DNA of 64,000 bases from Flaviflagellibacter sp963786225 (GTDB lineage Bacteria; Pseudomonadota; Alphaproteobacteria; Rhizobiales; Methylopilaceae): assembly GCA_963786225.1 (NCBI GenBank), contig CAWAYQ010000025.1, forward strand, positions 1-64,000. Direction: 5' to 3'. The position numbers and the translations under genes are program-made. Below are positions 50,614-59,689 of the stretch, one piece after another (the first letter of the stretch is position 1; each line of letters starts with the position of its first letter). The notes under the pieces are model-generated. The model was not told where the DNA came from and did not search any database. It worked only from the letters and a program-made list of their open reading frames with translations.

Positions 50614-51759
50614 TCAGATACGTACCCGATAGGGCGCGAGCGCGGTCTCGTTCGGCGTGCATCCAAGCCCGGGCATCTCCGAGAGGATTACCGTTCCGTC
50701 GGATTGGAGCTCGGGCGTGTCGAGATAGACCTTGCCGTGCATCGGCTCGTACTCCTTCGGATAAAATTCGATCATCAAGGCGTTGGGGATCGCGCCGAGC
50801 AACTGGATGTGGACCTGCTGATCGCCGTGCGGACACACATCAAGGCCGTGCGCTTGCGCCAGCGCCGCCACCTTCATGAATTCCGTCACGCCGCCCATTC
50901 GCCGCGCGTCCGGCTGCAGGATGGCGATGGCCTGGGTAGCGATGAGATCGCGGAAGCCGTGCTTGGTGTATTCGTTCTCGCCGGTCGCGAGCGGGATCGA
51001 TGTCGCCGCTGCAATCTTCCGAAAGCCTTCGTAATCGTCGGGCTGCACCGCCTCCTCGAACCAGAAGACATCGTGTTCCTCGATCTGCCTGGCCAGTTGG
51101 ATGGCCTCGTAATAGCGATAGGCGCAGTTCGCATCGATCATCAGTTTGACGCCCGGACCAATGGCCGCCCGTACGGCCTTCACGCGCTCCGCGTCTTCCG
51201 CGATCGGCAGAGCTCCGACCTTCATCTTCACCGCGCGTGCGCCGCGCTCGACATAGGCGCTGACTTCGGCCTGCAGTTCCTTCAGGCCCTTGTCCCGCGC
51301 GTAATAGCCGCCGGCCACATAGGTCGGGATGCGGTTACGGAAGCCGCCCAGCAGGCGATACAATGGCATGTTGGCGATCTTGGCCTTGATGTCCCACAGC
51401 GCCATGTCGATCGAGGACAATGCGCGCGTCTCGAACCCGCGGCGGCCGCGGAGCTTCGGACTCCAGAAGTTCGACCATATCAACTCGGTCATTGTGGGAT
51501 CGCGACCAATCAGATTACGCGATATGTCCTCTCGCATTTCCGGCTCGCCGGCCTTGCTTCCGCCCACGCCGAAACCGGTGATGCCGGCATCGGTTTCAAC
51601 CTTCACAATGGCCATCGCCACATTGGAATAAGTGTGCATTCCATTTGACAGCGGAACCGGGCGCTTCCACTCGTAATAGGCGGTCGAGACCGCGGTGATC
51701 TTCAAGCCCGATGCGGTCGGGACATCTGCGGGTTTCGCAAGGGTTTGGGAAAGCGGCAC
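50614..51759 (-). CDS. Mandelate racemase/muconate lactonizing-type enolase-superfamily enzyme
   Basis: A 381-aa enzyme. The GTG at 51759 follows GGAG. The capping domain comes first, then the barrel with the superfamily residues: Lys in VKMKVG, metal ligands in MIDANC, WFEEAV and ATGENEY, then Asp in QPDARRMGG and His in CPHGDQQVH. These make an acid-sugar or hydroxy-acid dehydratase or racemase likely; the substrate is not evident. A second, different member (tarD-like) lies in the same operon at 58486-59655. Confidence 0.85.
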   Translation of the reverse strand: MPLSQTLAKPADVPTASGLKITAVSTAYYEWKRPVPLSNGMHTYSNVAMAIVKVETDAGITGFGVGGSKAGEPEMREDISRNLIGRDPTMTELIWSNFWSPKLRGRRGFETRALSSIDMALWDIKAKIANMPLYRLLGGFRNRIPTYVAGGYYARDKGLKELQAEVSAYVERGARAVKMKVGALPIAEDAERVKAVRAAIGPGVKLMIDANCAYRYYEAIQLARQIEEHDVFWFEEAVQPDDYEGFRKIAAATSIPLATGENEYTKHGFRDLIATQAIAILQPDARRMGGVTEFMKVAALAQAHGLDVCPHGDQQVHIQLLGAIPNALMIEFYPKEYEPMHGKVYLDTPELQSDGTVILSEMPGLGCTPNETALAPYRVRI

Positions 51760-51833
51760 GGGAAGCTCCTTCGGCTCTGAAATTGGGCGCCTGATCGTCG
51801 ATCCAGATGGATGTTGGGGATTGTTCCGCGAGG

Positions 51834-54035
51834 TCAGGCGACTCCGCGTAGGTTGAGTTCCTCTGCGTAATGACACGCGGCTCGGCGCTCACCGCCGAGT
51901 TCACGCAGCGGGGGGACCACATTGGTGCAGAGATCGGTCGCATAGGCGCAACGCGGGTGGAACGGGCAGCCGGACGGCGCATTCGCGGGATCGGCGACTT
52001 CTCCGTGCAGCTTTATGCGCCGAGTCCGGCCGCGCAGGCGCGGATCGGGTTGCGGCACCGCCGACAGCAGCGCTTCGGTGTAGGGGTGCCGCGGGTTTGC
52101 GAACAAAGCCGCGGATGGCGCGAATTCGACGAGACGCCCGACATACATCACCGCGACATGGTCGGAGATGTGCTCGACCACGGAAAGATCGTGCGAGATG
52201 AACAGGTAGGTTAGGTTGAACTCGTTCTGCAGATCCTGCAGGAGGTTCAGCGTCTGGGCGCGGACCGAGACGTCGAGCGCGGAGACGGCCTCGTCGGCAA
52301 CGACCAGATGGGGGCCCACGACAAGCGCCCGGGCGATCACGATACGCTGCCGCTCCCCACCGGAAAAGGCGTGCGGGTAGCGCGTCATATACTCCGGCCG
52401 CAGCCCAACCTTCTCCATCAGTTCGGCCACGCGATCGTTGAGTTCCTTGCCGTGCGCCATACCATTGGCGCGTAGCGGTTCGCCGATGATGTCGACAACC
52501 CGCTTGCGCGGATTCAGCGAGGTGAATGGATCCTGAAAGATCAGCCGGATGTCGGTCCGGTAGGGCCTGAGCGCGCGGTCGTCGAGGCTCGCGAGATCGA
52601 CCAGCGGCTCATCCTTGCCCCGGCGGTAGCGGATGCTTCCGTCTGTGGGCTTGTAGACCCGCAATATGCTGCGGCCGAGTGTGGACTTTCCGCAGCCGGA
52701 CTCGCCGACAAGACCGACTGTCTCTCCTTGGCGAACGGTGAAGCCCGCGCCGTCAACGGCCTTCACCGTGCCGACGGCGCGCCGCATCATTCCCTTGGTG
52801 ATCGGGAAATGCACTTTCAGGTCCGAGACCTCAAGGCAAACTTCCTCCTGAATTTGCCGCGCGACTGGCGGCGTGCCCACGACAGCGGGTGTCGTGGACA
52901 TCGTCGGCACGGTCTTGGCCAAATCGGGCGCCGCCCACATCAACGCATATTCCGGATCGTGTTGAAGGCACCGCGCCTCGCTTCCGTCGGAGAGGTTGAC
53001 CAGCGGTGGTTCTATGCGGTCGCATATGCCGTGAATGACGTCAGGGCAGCGGGTGTGGAACGGGCAGCCGGACGGCCGCTCGAATGGGTTCGGAACCATG
53101 CCTTCGATGGAGGCAAGCCGCTGGCCGCGTGTACGTCCGAGCTGCGGCACCGAGCGAAGCAGGGCGCGCGTGTAGGGGTGCTTCGGCGCTTCGAACAGAG
53201 TGTAGACGTCGGCGCGTTCCACCACGCGACCGAGATACATAACCGCGACCTCATCCGCGACTTCCGCCACGACGCCGAGATCGTGCGTAATCAGCATGAC
53301 GGCGATCCCGAACTCCTCCTGGAGCTCCTTGATGAGCTCCAGGATGTTGGCTTGCGTTGTTACGTCCAGCGCTGTCGTCGGCTCGTCGGCGATCAGGAGA
53401 TCGGGCCGGCAGGACAGCGCGATGGCGATCATCACTCGCTGCCGCATCCCGCCGGAGAGCTGGAAGGGGTAGCTCGAGAAACGCATTTCCGGTTTCGGGA
53501 TGCCGACGCGGCCGAGCAGAGCGATCGCTTGTTGTTTGGCCTGCTCTTTCGTCACCGGTAAGTGCAGTCGGATGGTTTCGGTCAGCTGATCCCCGATTGT
53601 GTGAACCGGCGACAGGGAGGTCATCGGCTCTTGAAAGATCATGCTGATATGGCGTCCGCGGACGCCGCGCATCTCGGCGCTGTTCGCAGGCACCGCCGCA
53701 AGGTCGACGACCTTTCCGTCCGGGTGATGAAACAGGATCTCGCCGCTGACGATGCGCCCCGGAGGCCGCAGCAGTTGGAGGATCGACCAAGCGGTGATGG
53801 ATTTTCCGCAGCCGGACTCGCCGACGACGCACAGGGTCTTCCTCCGCCGGAGCCGGAGATCGAGCCCATCCACGGCCTTCACCACCCCTTCGCGCAACGC
53901 GAATTGCGTCTTCAGGCCACGAATATCGAGCAGCATATCGGCGTTCTCGCCGGTTGCCGCGCCTGAACGCGCACCCCCGGAAAGGTCGACGGTCTTGGTC
54001 AGGCTGCTCGGGCGACTGGAGTCAGAGAAAAGCAC
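51834..54035 (-). CDS. Fused DppD-DppF-type double ABC ATPase
   Basis: A 733-aa protein with two oligopeptide-type ABC ATPase domains. Domain 1 (residues about 34-330): Walker A GESGCGKSITAWS, signature LSGGMRQRVMIAIAL, Walker B LLIADEPTTALD and a C-terminal GCPFHTRCPD. Domain 2 (about 390-733): GESGCGKSTLGRS, FSGGERQRIVIARAL, LVVADEAVSALD and GCPFHPRCAYATDLC. The GTG at 54035 is 13 bp after the permease stop, with AAGGTCAG upstream. It energises the SBP and permeases at 54049-58254. Separate DppD and DppF are usual; fusions are common in this subgroup. Confidence 0.88.
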   Translation of the reverse strand: MLFSDSSRPSSLTKTVDLSGGARSGAATGENADMLLDIRGLKTQFALREGVVKAVDGLDLRLRRRKTLCVVGESGCGKSITAWSILQLLRPPGRIVSGEILFHHPDGKVVDLAAVPANSAEMRGVRGRHISMIFQEPMTSLSPVHTIGDQLTETIRLHLPVTKEQAKQQAIALLGRVGIPKPEMRFSSYPFQLSGGMRQRVMIAIALSCRPDLLIADEPTTALDVTTQANILELIKELQEEFGIAVMLITHDLGVVAEVADEVAVMYLGRVVERADVYTLFEAPKHPYTRALLRSVPQLGRTRGQRLASIEGMVPNPFERPSGCPFHTRCPDVIHGICDRIEPPLVNLSDGSEARCLQHDPEYALMWAAPDLAKTVPTMSTTPAVVGTPPVARQIQEEVCLEVSDLKVHFPITKGMMRRAVGTVKAVDGAGFTVRQGETVGLVGESGCGKSTLGRSILRVYKPTDGSIRYRRGKDEPLVDLASLDDRALRPYRTDIRLIFQDPFTSLNPRKRVVDIIGEPLRANGMAHGKELNDRVAELMEKVGLRPEYMTRYPHAFSGGERQRIVIARALVVGPHLVVADEAVSALDVSVRAQTLNLLQDLQNEFNLTYLFISHDLSVVEHISDHVAVMYVGRLVEFAPSAALFANPRHPYTEALLSAVPQPDPRLRGRTRRIKLHGEVADPANAPSGCPFHPRCAYATDLCTNVVPPLRELGGERRAACHYAEELNLRGVA

Positions 54036-54048
54036 GATTGCTGACCTT

Positions 54049-55228
54049 TCAGTTCCTGGAATAAGGATCGGCGGCGTCGCGCAACCCGTCGCCCAGGAAG
54101 TTGAGCGAGAGCACGGCGATCACCACCGCGAGACCCGGCAACAGGAGCCAAGGCGCCGTTGCTACCGTATTGACGTTCTGCGCCTCCTTTAGAAGCACGC
54201 CCCACGATACGATCGGGGGCTGCAGGCCGATGCCAAGGAAAGACAGAGAGGTCTCGGCCAGGATCATTTCCGGCACGGCAAGCGTCGTGACGGCGATGAT
54301 ATGAGACGCAAAGGCTGGAACCAGATGGCGAGTAACGATCCGAAACTGCGAGACGTTGTCGAGCCGGGCGGCGATGACGAAATCGTCGTCCCGAAGCGCC
54401 ATCACGCGGCCGCGCACCTCACGCGCAAGACTGGTCCAGCCGATCAGCGAGATCAGCACTGTGATCATGAAATAGACGTGCAGCGGCGGCCAGGCGAGGG
54501 GGATGGCGGCAGCGAGGCCCATCCACAACGGGATGGTGGGCATCGAGCGAAGGAACTCGATCAGCCGCTGGATGACATTGTCGACGTGGCCACCGTAATA
54601 GCCCGACACCCCGCCCAGCACGACACCGATAATAAGGCTGAGAAACACGCCGACGAGGCCGATCGACATCGATACCCGCGCTCCATAGATGATACGCGAA
54701 AGCATGTCGCGACCCAGGCGGTCCGCACCGAGAAGGTAGAAGGGATCGCCTTTTTTGAGCGGGCCGATCAGGTGCCGGTCCCAGGGAATGAAGCCCCACA
54801 TCTGGTAGGGCGCGCCCTTTACGAAGAATCCCAGGGGAATCTGCTGCGCAGGATCGAGGACGAAAGTGCGGCGTAGTGAATTCTGATCGAGCTGCATCTT
54901 GTAGCCCAGGACGTGGGGCAGCAAAATGCGTCCCGCCGCCGGCATCCCGCTGCAGGAAATGGATCGTCTGCGGCGGCGCATAGGTAAAGCGGGCGGCCGT
55001 GGCGTTCGGGTCGGCGGGAGAGAGGATCTCGGCGAACAGGCCGACGAGATACATTGTAAAGACAATGACCCCGGCGGCTACCGCGATCCGGTGGCGTGTG
55101 AACTTCCACCAGATAAGGCGCCATTGGCTCGCGACCTGCTTGCGATCGACGCGCGCGCCGTCCGGGGCAGGCGTGCCGGGTGCCGAGCCAGCCGGCTTGC
55201 CGATTGCGATGTTCATGGTGGTGCTCAT
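54049..55228 (-). CDS. OppC/DppC-like ABC permease, interrupted by a +1 frameshift
   Basis: Oligopeptide-type permease of about 392 aa. The ATG at 55228 overlaps the stop of the upstream permease (ATGA) and gives MSTTMNIAIGK..., a first helix and SPADPNATAARFTYAPPQTIHF. The frame shifts near 54915-54955 and continues LPHVLGYKMQLDQNSLRR, GFFVKGAPYQMWGFIPWDRHLIG, GADRLGRDMLSRIIYGARVS and ends NFLGDGLRDAADPYSRN. Length is 1180 nt, one base over frame. Both parts keep all family motifs, so an extra base, real or artefactual, is the simplest reading. Confidence 0.82.
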
Positions 55229-56208
55229 CACTGGAAGCGGATGCGCGGATCGAGCCGCGCGAGGAGGAGGTCGGAGATCAACGTGCCGACCACGGTCAGC
55301 GTCGACAGCATCAGGATGAAGCTGCCGGCGAGATACATGTCCTGCGAGCGCAATGCCGACAGCAGGATCGGTCCGGTCGTCGGCAGATTGAGAACAACGG
55401 AGGTGATCACCGCACCGGAGATCAGGCTCGGCAACACCCAGCCGATGGTGGACACGAAGGGATTGAGGGCGATCCGGATCGGGTATTTCAGCAAGAGCCG
55501 GCTTTCGCGCATGCCCTTGGAACGGGCAGTGGCGACGTAGGGCTTGTTCAGTTCGTCGAGCAGGTTGGCCCGCATGATGCGGATGAGCTCGGCGGTCTTT
55601 GCGGTTCCGATGACCACGATCGGGATCCACAGATGGGAAAGCAGATCGCCGATCTTGGACCAGGACCAGGCGGCCTCGGCGTATTCCGGAGAAAACAGGC
55701 CGCCGACACTCTGCCCGAAATACTTGAACCCGACATACATGAGGACGAGCGCAAGAAGAAAGTTCGGGATCGCGAGCCCTATGAAGCCGACGAACGTGAA
55801 CAGGTAGTCCGTTTTCGAATATTGCCGCACAGCGGACAGGATGCCGATTGGAAACGACACCACCCACACGAACAGAAGCGTCGAGATCGACAGCAGAAGC
55901 GTGAAGCCGAGCTGGCCCCAGATCAGTTCTGAAACCGGCCGCTTCCACTGAAATGAGTACCCGAAATCGCCTGAGAAAATGATTCCGGAGATCCACTTCC
56001 AGTACTGGATATAGATTGGATCGTTCAAACCGTAGCGATTGGCAAGATAGTCCAGTTGGGCCTGATCCACTGTTCCTGATTCAAGGCCGGCGACCATAGT
56101 GGTCAGGAAGTCGCCCGGTGGGAGTTGAATGATGACAAACGAAATCATCGAAATCAGCACGAGCATGATGGCCATGACCCCGAGCCGACGAACTATGTAA
56201 GCATACAT
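55228..56208 (-). CDS. OppB/DppB-like ABC permease
   Basis: Oligopeptide-type permease of 326 aa. The ATG at 56208 follows GGAGTGG; the frame continues three codons upstream. About six helices, with family motifs IQLPPGDFLTTMVAG near the N-terminus, PYVATARSKGMRESRLLLKYPIR in the EAA loop and DLLLARLDPRIRF at the end. It follows the SBP over a strong hairpin, and its stop overlaps the next permease start. Complete and intact. Confidence 0.88.
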   Translation of the reverse strand: MYAYIVRRLGVMAIMLVLISMISFVIIQLPPGDFLTTMVAGLESGTVDQAQLDYLANRYGLNDPIYIQYWKWISGIIFSGDFGYSFQWKRPVSELIWGQLGFTLLLSISTLLFVWVVSFPIGILSAVRQYSKTDYLFTFVGFIGLAIPNFLLALVLMYVGFKYFGQSVGGLFSPEYAEAAWSWSKIGDLLSHLWIPIVVIGTAKTAELIRIMRANLLDELNKPYVATARSKGMRESRLLLKYPIRIALNPFVSTIGWVLPSLISGAVITSVVLNLPTTGPILLSALRSQDMYLAGSFILMLSTLTVVGTLISDLLLARLDPRIRFQ

Positions 56209-56285
56209 TCGAACCACTCCACTGAACCTGATCTCGCGGTCTGCGCCGAAGACCTGCCTGAACGCGGTGAACGTGGGGGCCTGTC

Positions 56286-56316
56286 CGGACGCCGCGCGGG
56301 TGAGGCGCGGCGTCCG
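56286..56316 (-). terminator. Hairpin between SBP and permease genes
   Basis: Perfect 12-bp stem CGGACGCCGCGC / GCGCGGCGTCCG with a 7-base loop, 10 bases after the SBP stop on the minus strand. No U-tract. Same position as the hairpins in the other three SBP operons of the window. Confidence 0.6.
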
Positions 56317-56325
56317 AGGCGGGTC

Positions 56326-58254
56326 CTATTGCTTGAGGAAGTACTGTTCCGGATTTGAAGGCCCGGTATCGGAGAACGCCCAGCCGCCGAACATTGTGCC
56401 CGGCACGTTTTGAAGCCGATTCGCGACCACGCCGTAGCCGGCCAACGGCGCCGCGATCCCGATGTTGACGAAGTTCTCCGCCGCCTGATCCATCATCTGC
56501 CCGAAAATTTTCTCTTGCGCCTCGAGGGATGAGGTCGAACGAAGCTGGTCATAAAGCCCGAGCGCCTTCTTTATGTTCGCCGGCGGCTCCTCGCCCCCGT
56601 TGCCGCGTACCCAGTCGAACCAGGCCATGCCCCAGGCCGCCGAATTGTCGATCGGCAGCCAGGCCCTCGGCGTAATGATAGCGTCGATGAGCCCACTCTC
56701 TCCTTCGTCCACCAGCGCGTCGTGCTGGTTGGTATTGCGGAGGTTGCGTTGCATGGACTTCTCGACGACGCGATTTTTCACGTCGACGCCGACTTCACGC
56801 CATTGACGAACAATGATCTCCATGGCGTCTACCATCGGCTGGCGGTCTTCACGGACCGTCATTACAAAGGTGGCAGGCTGGCCGTTCGGCAGCAGGCGGA
56901 TGCCGTCCGAATTCCGTTTCGTCAGTCCGGCCTTGTCGAGATATTCGTTCGCCAGCTTCTGATCGAACTCGGTGTACTGTTTGGCCAGACGCTCGTTGTA
57001 GAGGGCGGATTCGGGCCGCGGAGCCGCCTGGAAGGGCTCGCCCTGACTGACATAGACGAGGTCGATGATCTCCGGACGATTGATCGCGTAGGACATGCCG
57101 ACCCGGAAATCCCGGTTGTTGAACAGCTCGCGCAGAACGGGATTTGGACTGGTCAGGTTGAAGCTGATCACCATGTAATTGTGATCCGACCGCGGATACT
57201 TCACGAGGTGGTATTTGCCTGCCTTTTCGTTGTCGACGAGCACAGCCCGGTTCGGAAACGTGTTGATATAGCGGGGCAGGTAATCGACTTCTCCGCTAAG
57301 CGTTTTCAGGAGCATGACCTCCTTGTCGCCCACGACCTCGAAGCTCATGCGGTCGAGATACGGCAGCTGATTGCCGGCGGAATCGATTTTCCAGTAATAG
57401 GGATTGCGCTCGAAGATGACCCGGCGGGTATCCGACAAAGGCTGAACCACCTTCCAGGCGTAGAGGGTGGGTTTTTCCGGGTTGAGCCAGGCGTTGGACT
57501 TCTTTTCGACCATCGCCGCCCAGTCAGGGAAGTTTCCGGCCTTCGCCAGCTTCTCGGCATCCGGATTGTATTTGGGCATGAAGCGCTTGAGGTAATGGGC
57601 GGGGAAGCGGGTAATATACTCGCCGTCCATCGTCGCCAGCATCTGCGGGAATAGGCCGTGCGGCTTTTCGAAGGTGAAGCGCACGGTGTAATCATCCAGC
57701 GCCTCGACTGTCAGCTTGCCGGCGCCCTGAACGGCGCGGGGCCGGAAATCGGCCGGCAGTTTTTCGTTCTGTGCGATATCATTCCACCAGAACAGGATAT
57801 CCTGGGCAGTGAATGGAGCGCCGTCCGACCATTTCATGCCTTCGCGAAGTTTGAAGGTGTGAACGCGGCTGTCGTCCGACGACGTCAGGGAGAGCGCGAC
57901 GTTTGGAATGATCTTGTCTACGGACGGGGTCCAACGCATCAGGTAGTCGTAACCGATGAACGTGCGCAGCCACGATTTATCTCCGGCTCCCGAGATAAGT
58001 GAGCGCATGGTGCCGCCGTATGTACCGATATGCTCGGTGGGGACAACCAGCGGCTCCTTCGGCACGCGCTGGTCGAGCGGCGGAAGAACCTCGCCCGCAG
58101 CGCTCGTTTCGAGGATCGGCGCCGAAGTCTTGGCATTCGAGGCGGCGAATGCAGGCGGATATGGCAGAAAGAGTGTCAATACGCCGGCGGCGATGACACC
58201 TGTCATGAGTTGTCTTGTTGCTCTCTCAATACTCGAAAGATCGATATAGTACAT
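56326..58254 (-). CDS. Oligopeptide/oligosaccharide-type ABC solute-binding protein
   Basis: A 642-aa SBP family 5 protein, longer than the DppA-like one at 1440-3035. GGGAGG precedes the ATG at 58254, and a signal peptide ends near residue 38 (LTLFLPYPPAFAAS). Family features are YDYLMRWTPSVDKIIPNVALS, THTFKLREGMKWSDGAPFTAQDILFWW-like text in the N-terminal lobe and VGMSYAINRPEIIDLVYVSQGEP later. Members of this length often bind oligosaccharides or peptides of larger size. The two enolase-superfamily enzymes and a glycosidase-like protein next to it favour a sugar-acid-containing substrate. Confidence 0.86.
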   Translation of the reverse strand: MYYIDLSSIERATRQLMTGVIAAGVLTLFLPYPPAFAASNAKTSAPILETSAAGEVLPPLDQRVPKEPLVVPTEHIGTYGGTMRSLISGAGDKSWLRTFIGYDYLMRWTPSVDKIIPNVALSLTSSDDSRVHTFKLREGMKWSDGAPFTAQDILFWWNDIAQNEKLPADFRPRAVQGAGKLTVEALDDYTVRFTFEKPHGLFPQMLATMDGEYITRFPAHYLKRFMPKYNPDAEKLAKAGNFPDWAAMVEKKSNAWLNPEKPTLYAWKVVQPLSDTRRVIFERNPYYWKIDSAGNQLPYLDRMSFEVVGDKEVMLLKTLSGEVDYLPRYINTFPNRAVLVDNEKAGKYHLVKYPRSDHNYMVISFNLTSPNPVLRELFNNRDFRVGMSYAINRPEIIDLVYVSQGEPFQAAPRPESALYNERLAKQYTEFDQKLANEYLDKAGLTKRNSDGIRLLPNGQPATFVMTVREDRQPMVDAMEIIVRQWREVGVDVKNRVVEKSMQRNLRNTNQHDALVDEGESGLIDAIITPRAWLPIDNSAAWGMAWFDWVRGNGGEEPPANIKKALGLYDQLRSTSSLEAQEKIFGQMMDQAAENFVNIGIAAPLAGYGVVANRLQNVPGTMFGGWAFSDTGPSNPEQYFLKQ

Positions 58255-58451
58255 TCTTTGAGTCCTCCCGGCTTGCTAAAACGCAAGGGTCGGCCATCTG
58301 CTTTTTGAATGTAACCTGAGCGTGGCGTACTCCCTGCGGTGCTATTTGCGCACCTGCCCGATTTTGTTATGCGTCTCGTTTGAGATCTTTATCGGGACTA
58401 AAACGGTATGGGCCCTCCAAGTCGATGTCCAATGCCTATTTGCTCACTCGG

Positions 58452-58468
58452 CATAACAACGTGTTATG
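58452..58468. promoter_or_regulatory. Palindrome upstream of the SBP gene
   Basis: CATAACA-ACG-TGTTATG, 7-bp perfect arms, in the 231-bp gap between the D-tartrate dehydratase stop and the SBP start. The half-site TGTTATG recurs at 58365-58371 in the same gap and at 62069-62075 just before the divergent LysR gene. It could be the LysR regulator's site. Confidence 0.5.
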
Positions 58469-58485
58469 AGGGGCTGGCTCTCGCG

Positions 58486-59655
58486 TCAGGCCGATAGCGC
58501 GGCCATTTCGCGGTAGAGATTCTCCTTGCCCTCGAAGCCAATGCCCGGAAGATCCGGCAGGGTGACGTGCCCGTCTTCGACGGCCACGCCGTCGGGGAAG
58601 CCGCCATAGGGCTGGAAGAGGTCCGGGTAGCTTTCGTTGCCGCCGAGACCGAGGCCCGCGGCAATATTCAGCGCCATCTGGTGACCGCCGTGCGGTACGC
58701 ACCGCGACGGCGACCAGCCATGTGTTTTCAGAACGCCCAGCGTGCGCTGGAACTCGCACAGGCCGTAAGCAAGAGCGGGGTCGAATTGCAGCCAGTCACG
58801 GTCCGGCCGCAGCCCGCCATAGCGCAGCAAATTGCAGGCGTCCTGATGGCTGAAGAGGTTTTCTCCGGTGGCCATCGGCCTTGGGTAAAATTCCGCAAGC
58901 GCCGCCTGAAGCTGATAATCGAGCGGATCGCCAGCCTCTTCGTACCAGAAGAGAGGATAGGCGCGGAGCATCTTGGCGTAGGCAATGGCCGTCTCGAGAT
59001 CGAACCTGCCGTTCGCATCGACGGCGAGTTGCGCCTTGCCGTCTATTTCCTCGAGCACGGCTTCCAGGCGCCGTCGGTCTTCGTCCAGAGACGCGCCGCC
59101 GATCTTCATCTTCACGACGTTGTAGCCCCGGTCGAGATAGCCGCGCATTTCGCGCCGCAGGAGCTCGGTGTCCTTGCCCGGATAGTAATAGCCGCCTGCG
59201 GCGTACACGAAGACGCGGGGATTTGCCGTGCGGCCTTCGCGTTCGGCCAGCAGTCGGAACAGCGGCTTGTTGGCGATCTTGGCGGTGGCGTCCCAGATCG
59301 CCATGTCGATCGTGCCGACGGCGACCGAGCGTTCACCATGCCCGCCCGGCTTCTCGTTCGACATCATCGTGTTCCAGACGCGATCCGGATCGAGATTAGC
59401 TCCGTCGTCGTCCAGCAGCCCCGCGGGGGCGGCGTCGAGCACGCGGTCTCGGAATCGCTCGCGGATCAGGCCGCCCTGTCCGTAACGGCCGTTCGAGTTG
59501 AATCCGTAGCCGACGACCTGCTTGCCGTCCCGCACGACATTCGTGAGGACGGCGACGAGGCTGCAGGTCATCTTGCTGAAGTCGATGTAGGCGTTGCGGA
59601 TTGGCGAGGCGATCTGCTTGGTGACTTCACGAATGTCTGTAATCCGGACGCTCAC
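58486..59655 (-). CDS. tarD: D(-)-tartrate dehydratase
   Basis: Enolase-superfamily dehydratase of 389 aa. The GTG at 59655 (GGGAG upstream) gives MSVRITDIREVTKQIASPIRNAYIDFSKMT, close to the start of the characterised Bradyrhizobium D-tartrate dehydratase TarD, which I recall as 389 aa. Catalytic and metal residues sit in VVKMKIGG, AVDANGRFD, WYEEAGDP, ATGENL, FDPALAYG and PHGGHQMALN, and the C-terminal FQPYGGFPDGVAVEDGH also matches. It would convert D-tartrate to oxaloacetate. An upstream ATG at 59670 is possible. It is 34 bp after the glycosidase-like gene and precedes the SBP. Confidence 0.82.
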   Translation of the reverse strand: MSVRITDIREVTKQIASPIRNAYIDFSKMTCSLVAVLTNVVRDGKQVVGYGFNSNGRYGQGGLIRERFRDRVLDAAPAGLLDDDGANLDPDRVWNTMMSNEKPGGHGERSVAVGTIDMAIWDATAKIANKPLFRLLAEREGRTANPRVFVYAAGGYYYPGKDTELLRREMRGYLDRGYNVVKMKIGGASLDEDRRRLEAVLEEIDGKAQLAVDANGRFDLETAIAYAKMLRAYPLFWYEEAGDPLDYQLQAALAEFYPRPMATGENLFSHQDACNLLRYGGLRPDRDWLQFDPALAYGLCEFQRTLGVLKTHGWSPSRCVPHGGHQMALNIAAGLGLGGNESYPDLFQPYGGFPDGVAVEDGHVTLPDLPGIGFEGKENLYREMAALSA

Positions 59656-59689
59656 TGAAGTTTCTCCCATATCGGCACGTTCTCCTTTT

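Noticed and set aside
388..55228. Programmed +1 frameshifting as the cause of the five broken genes
   Set aside because: The break points share no common sequence and no frameshift signal is known for these families.
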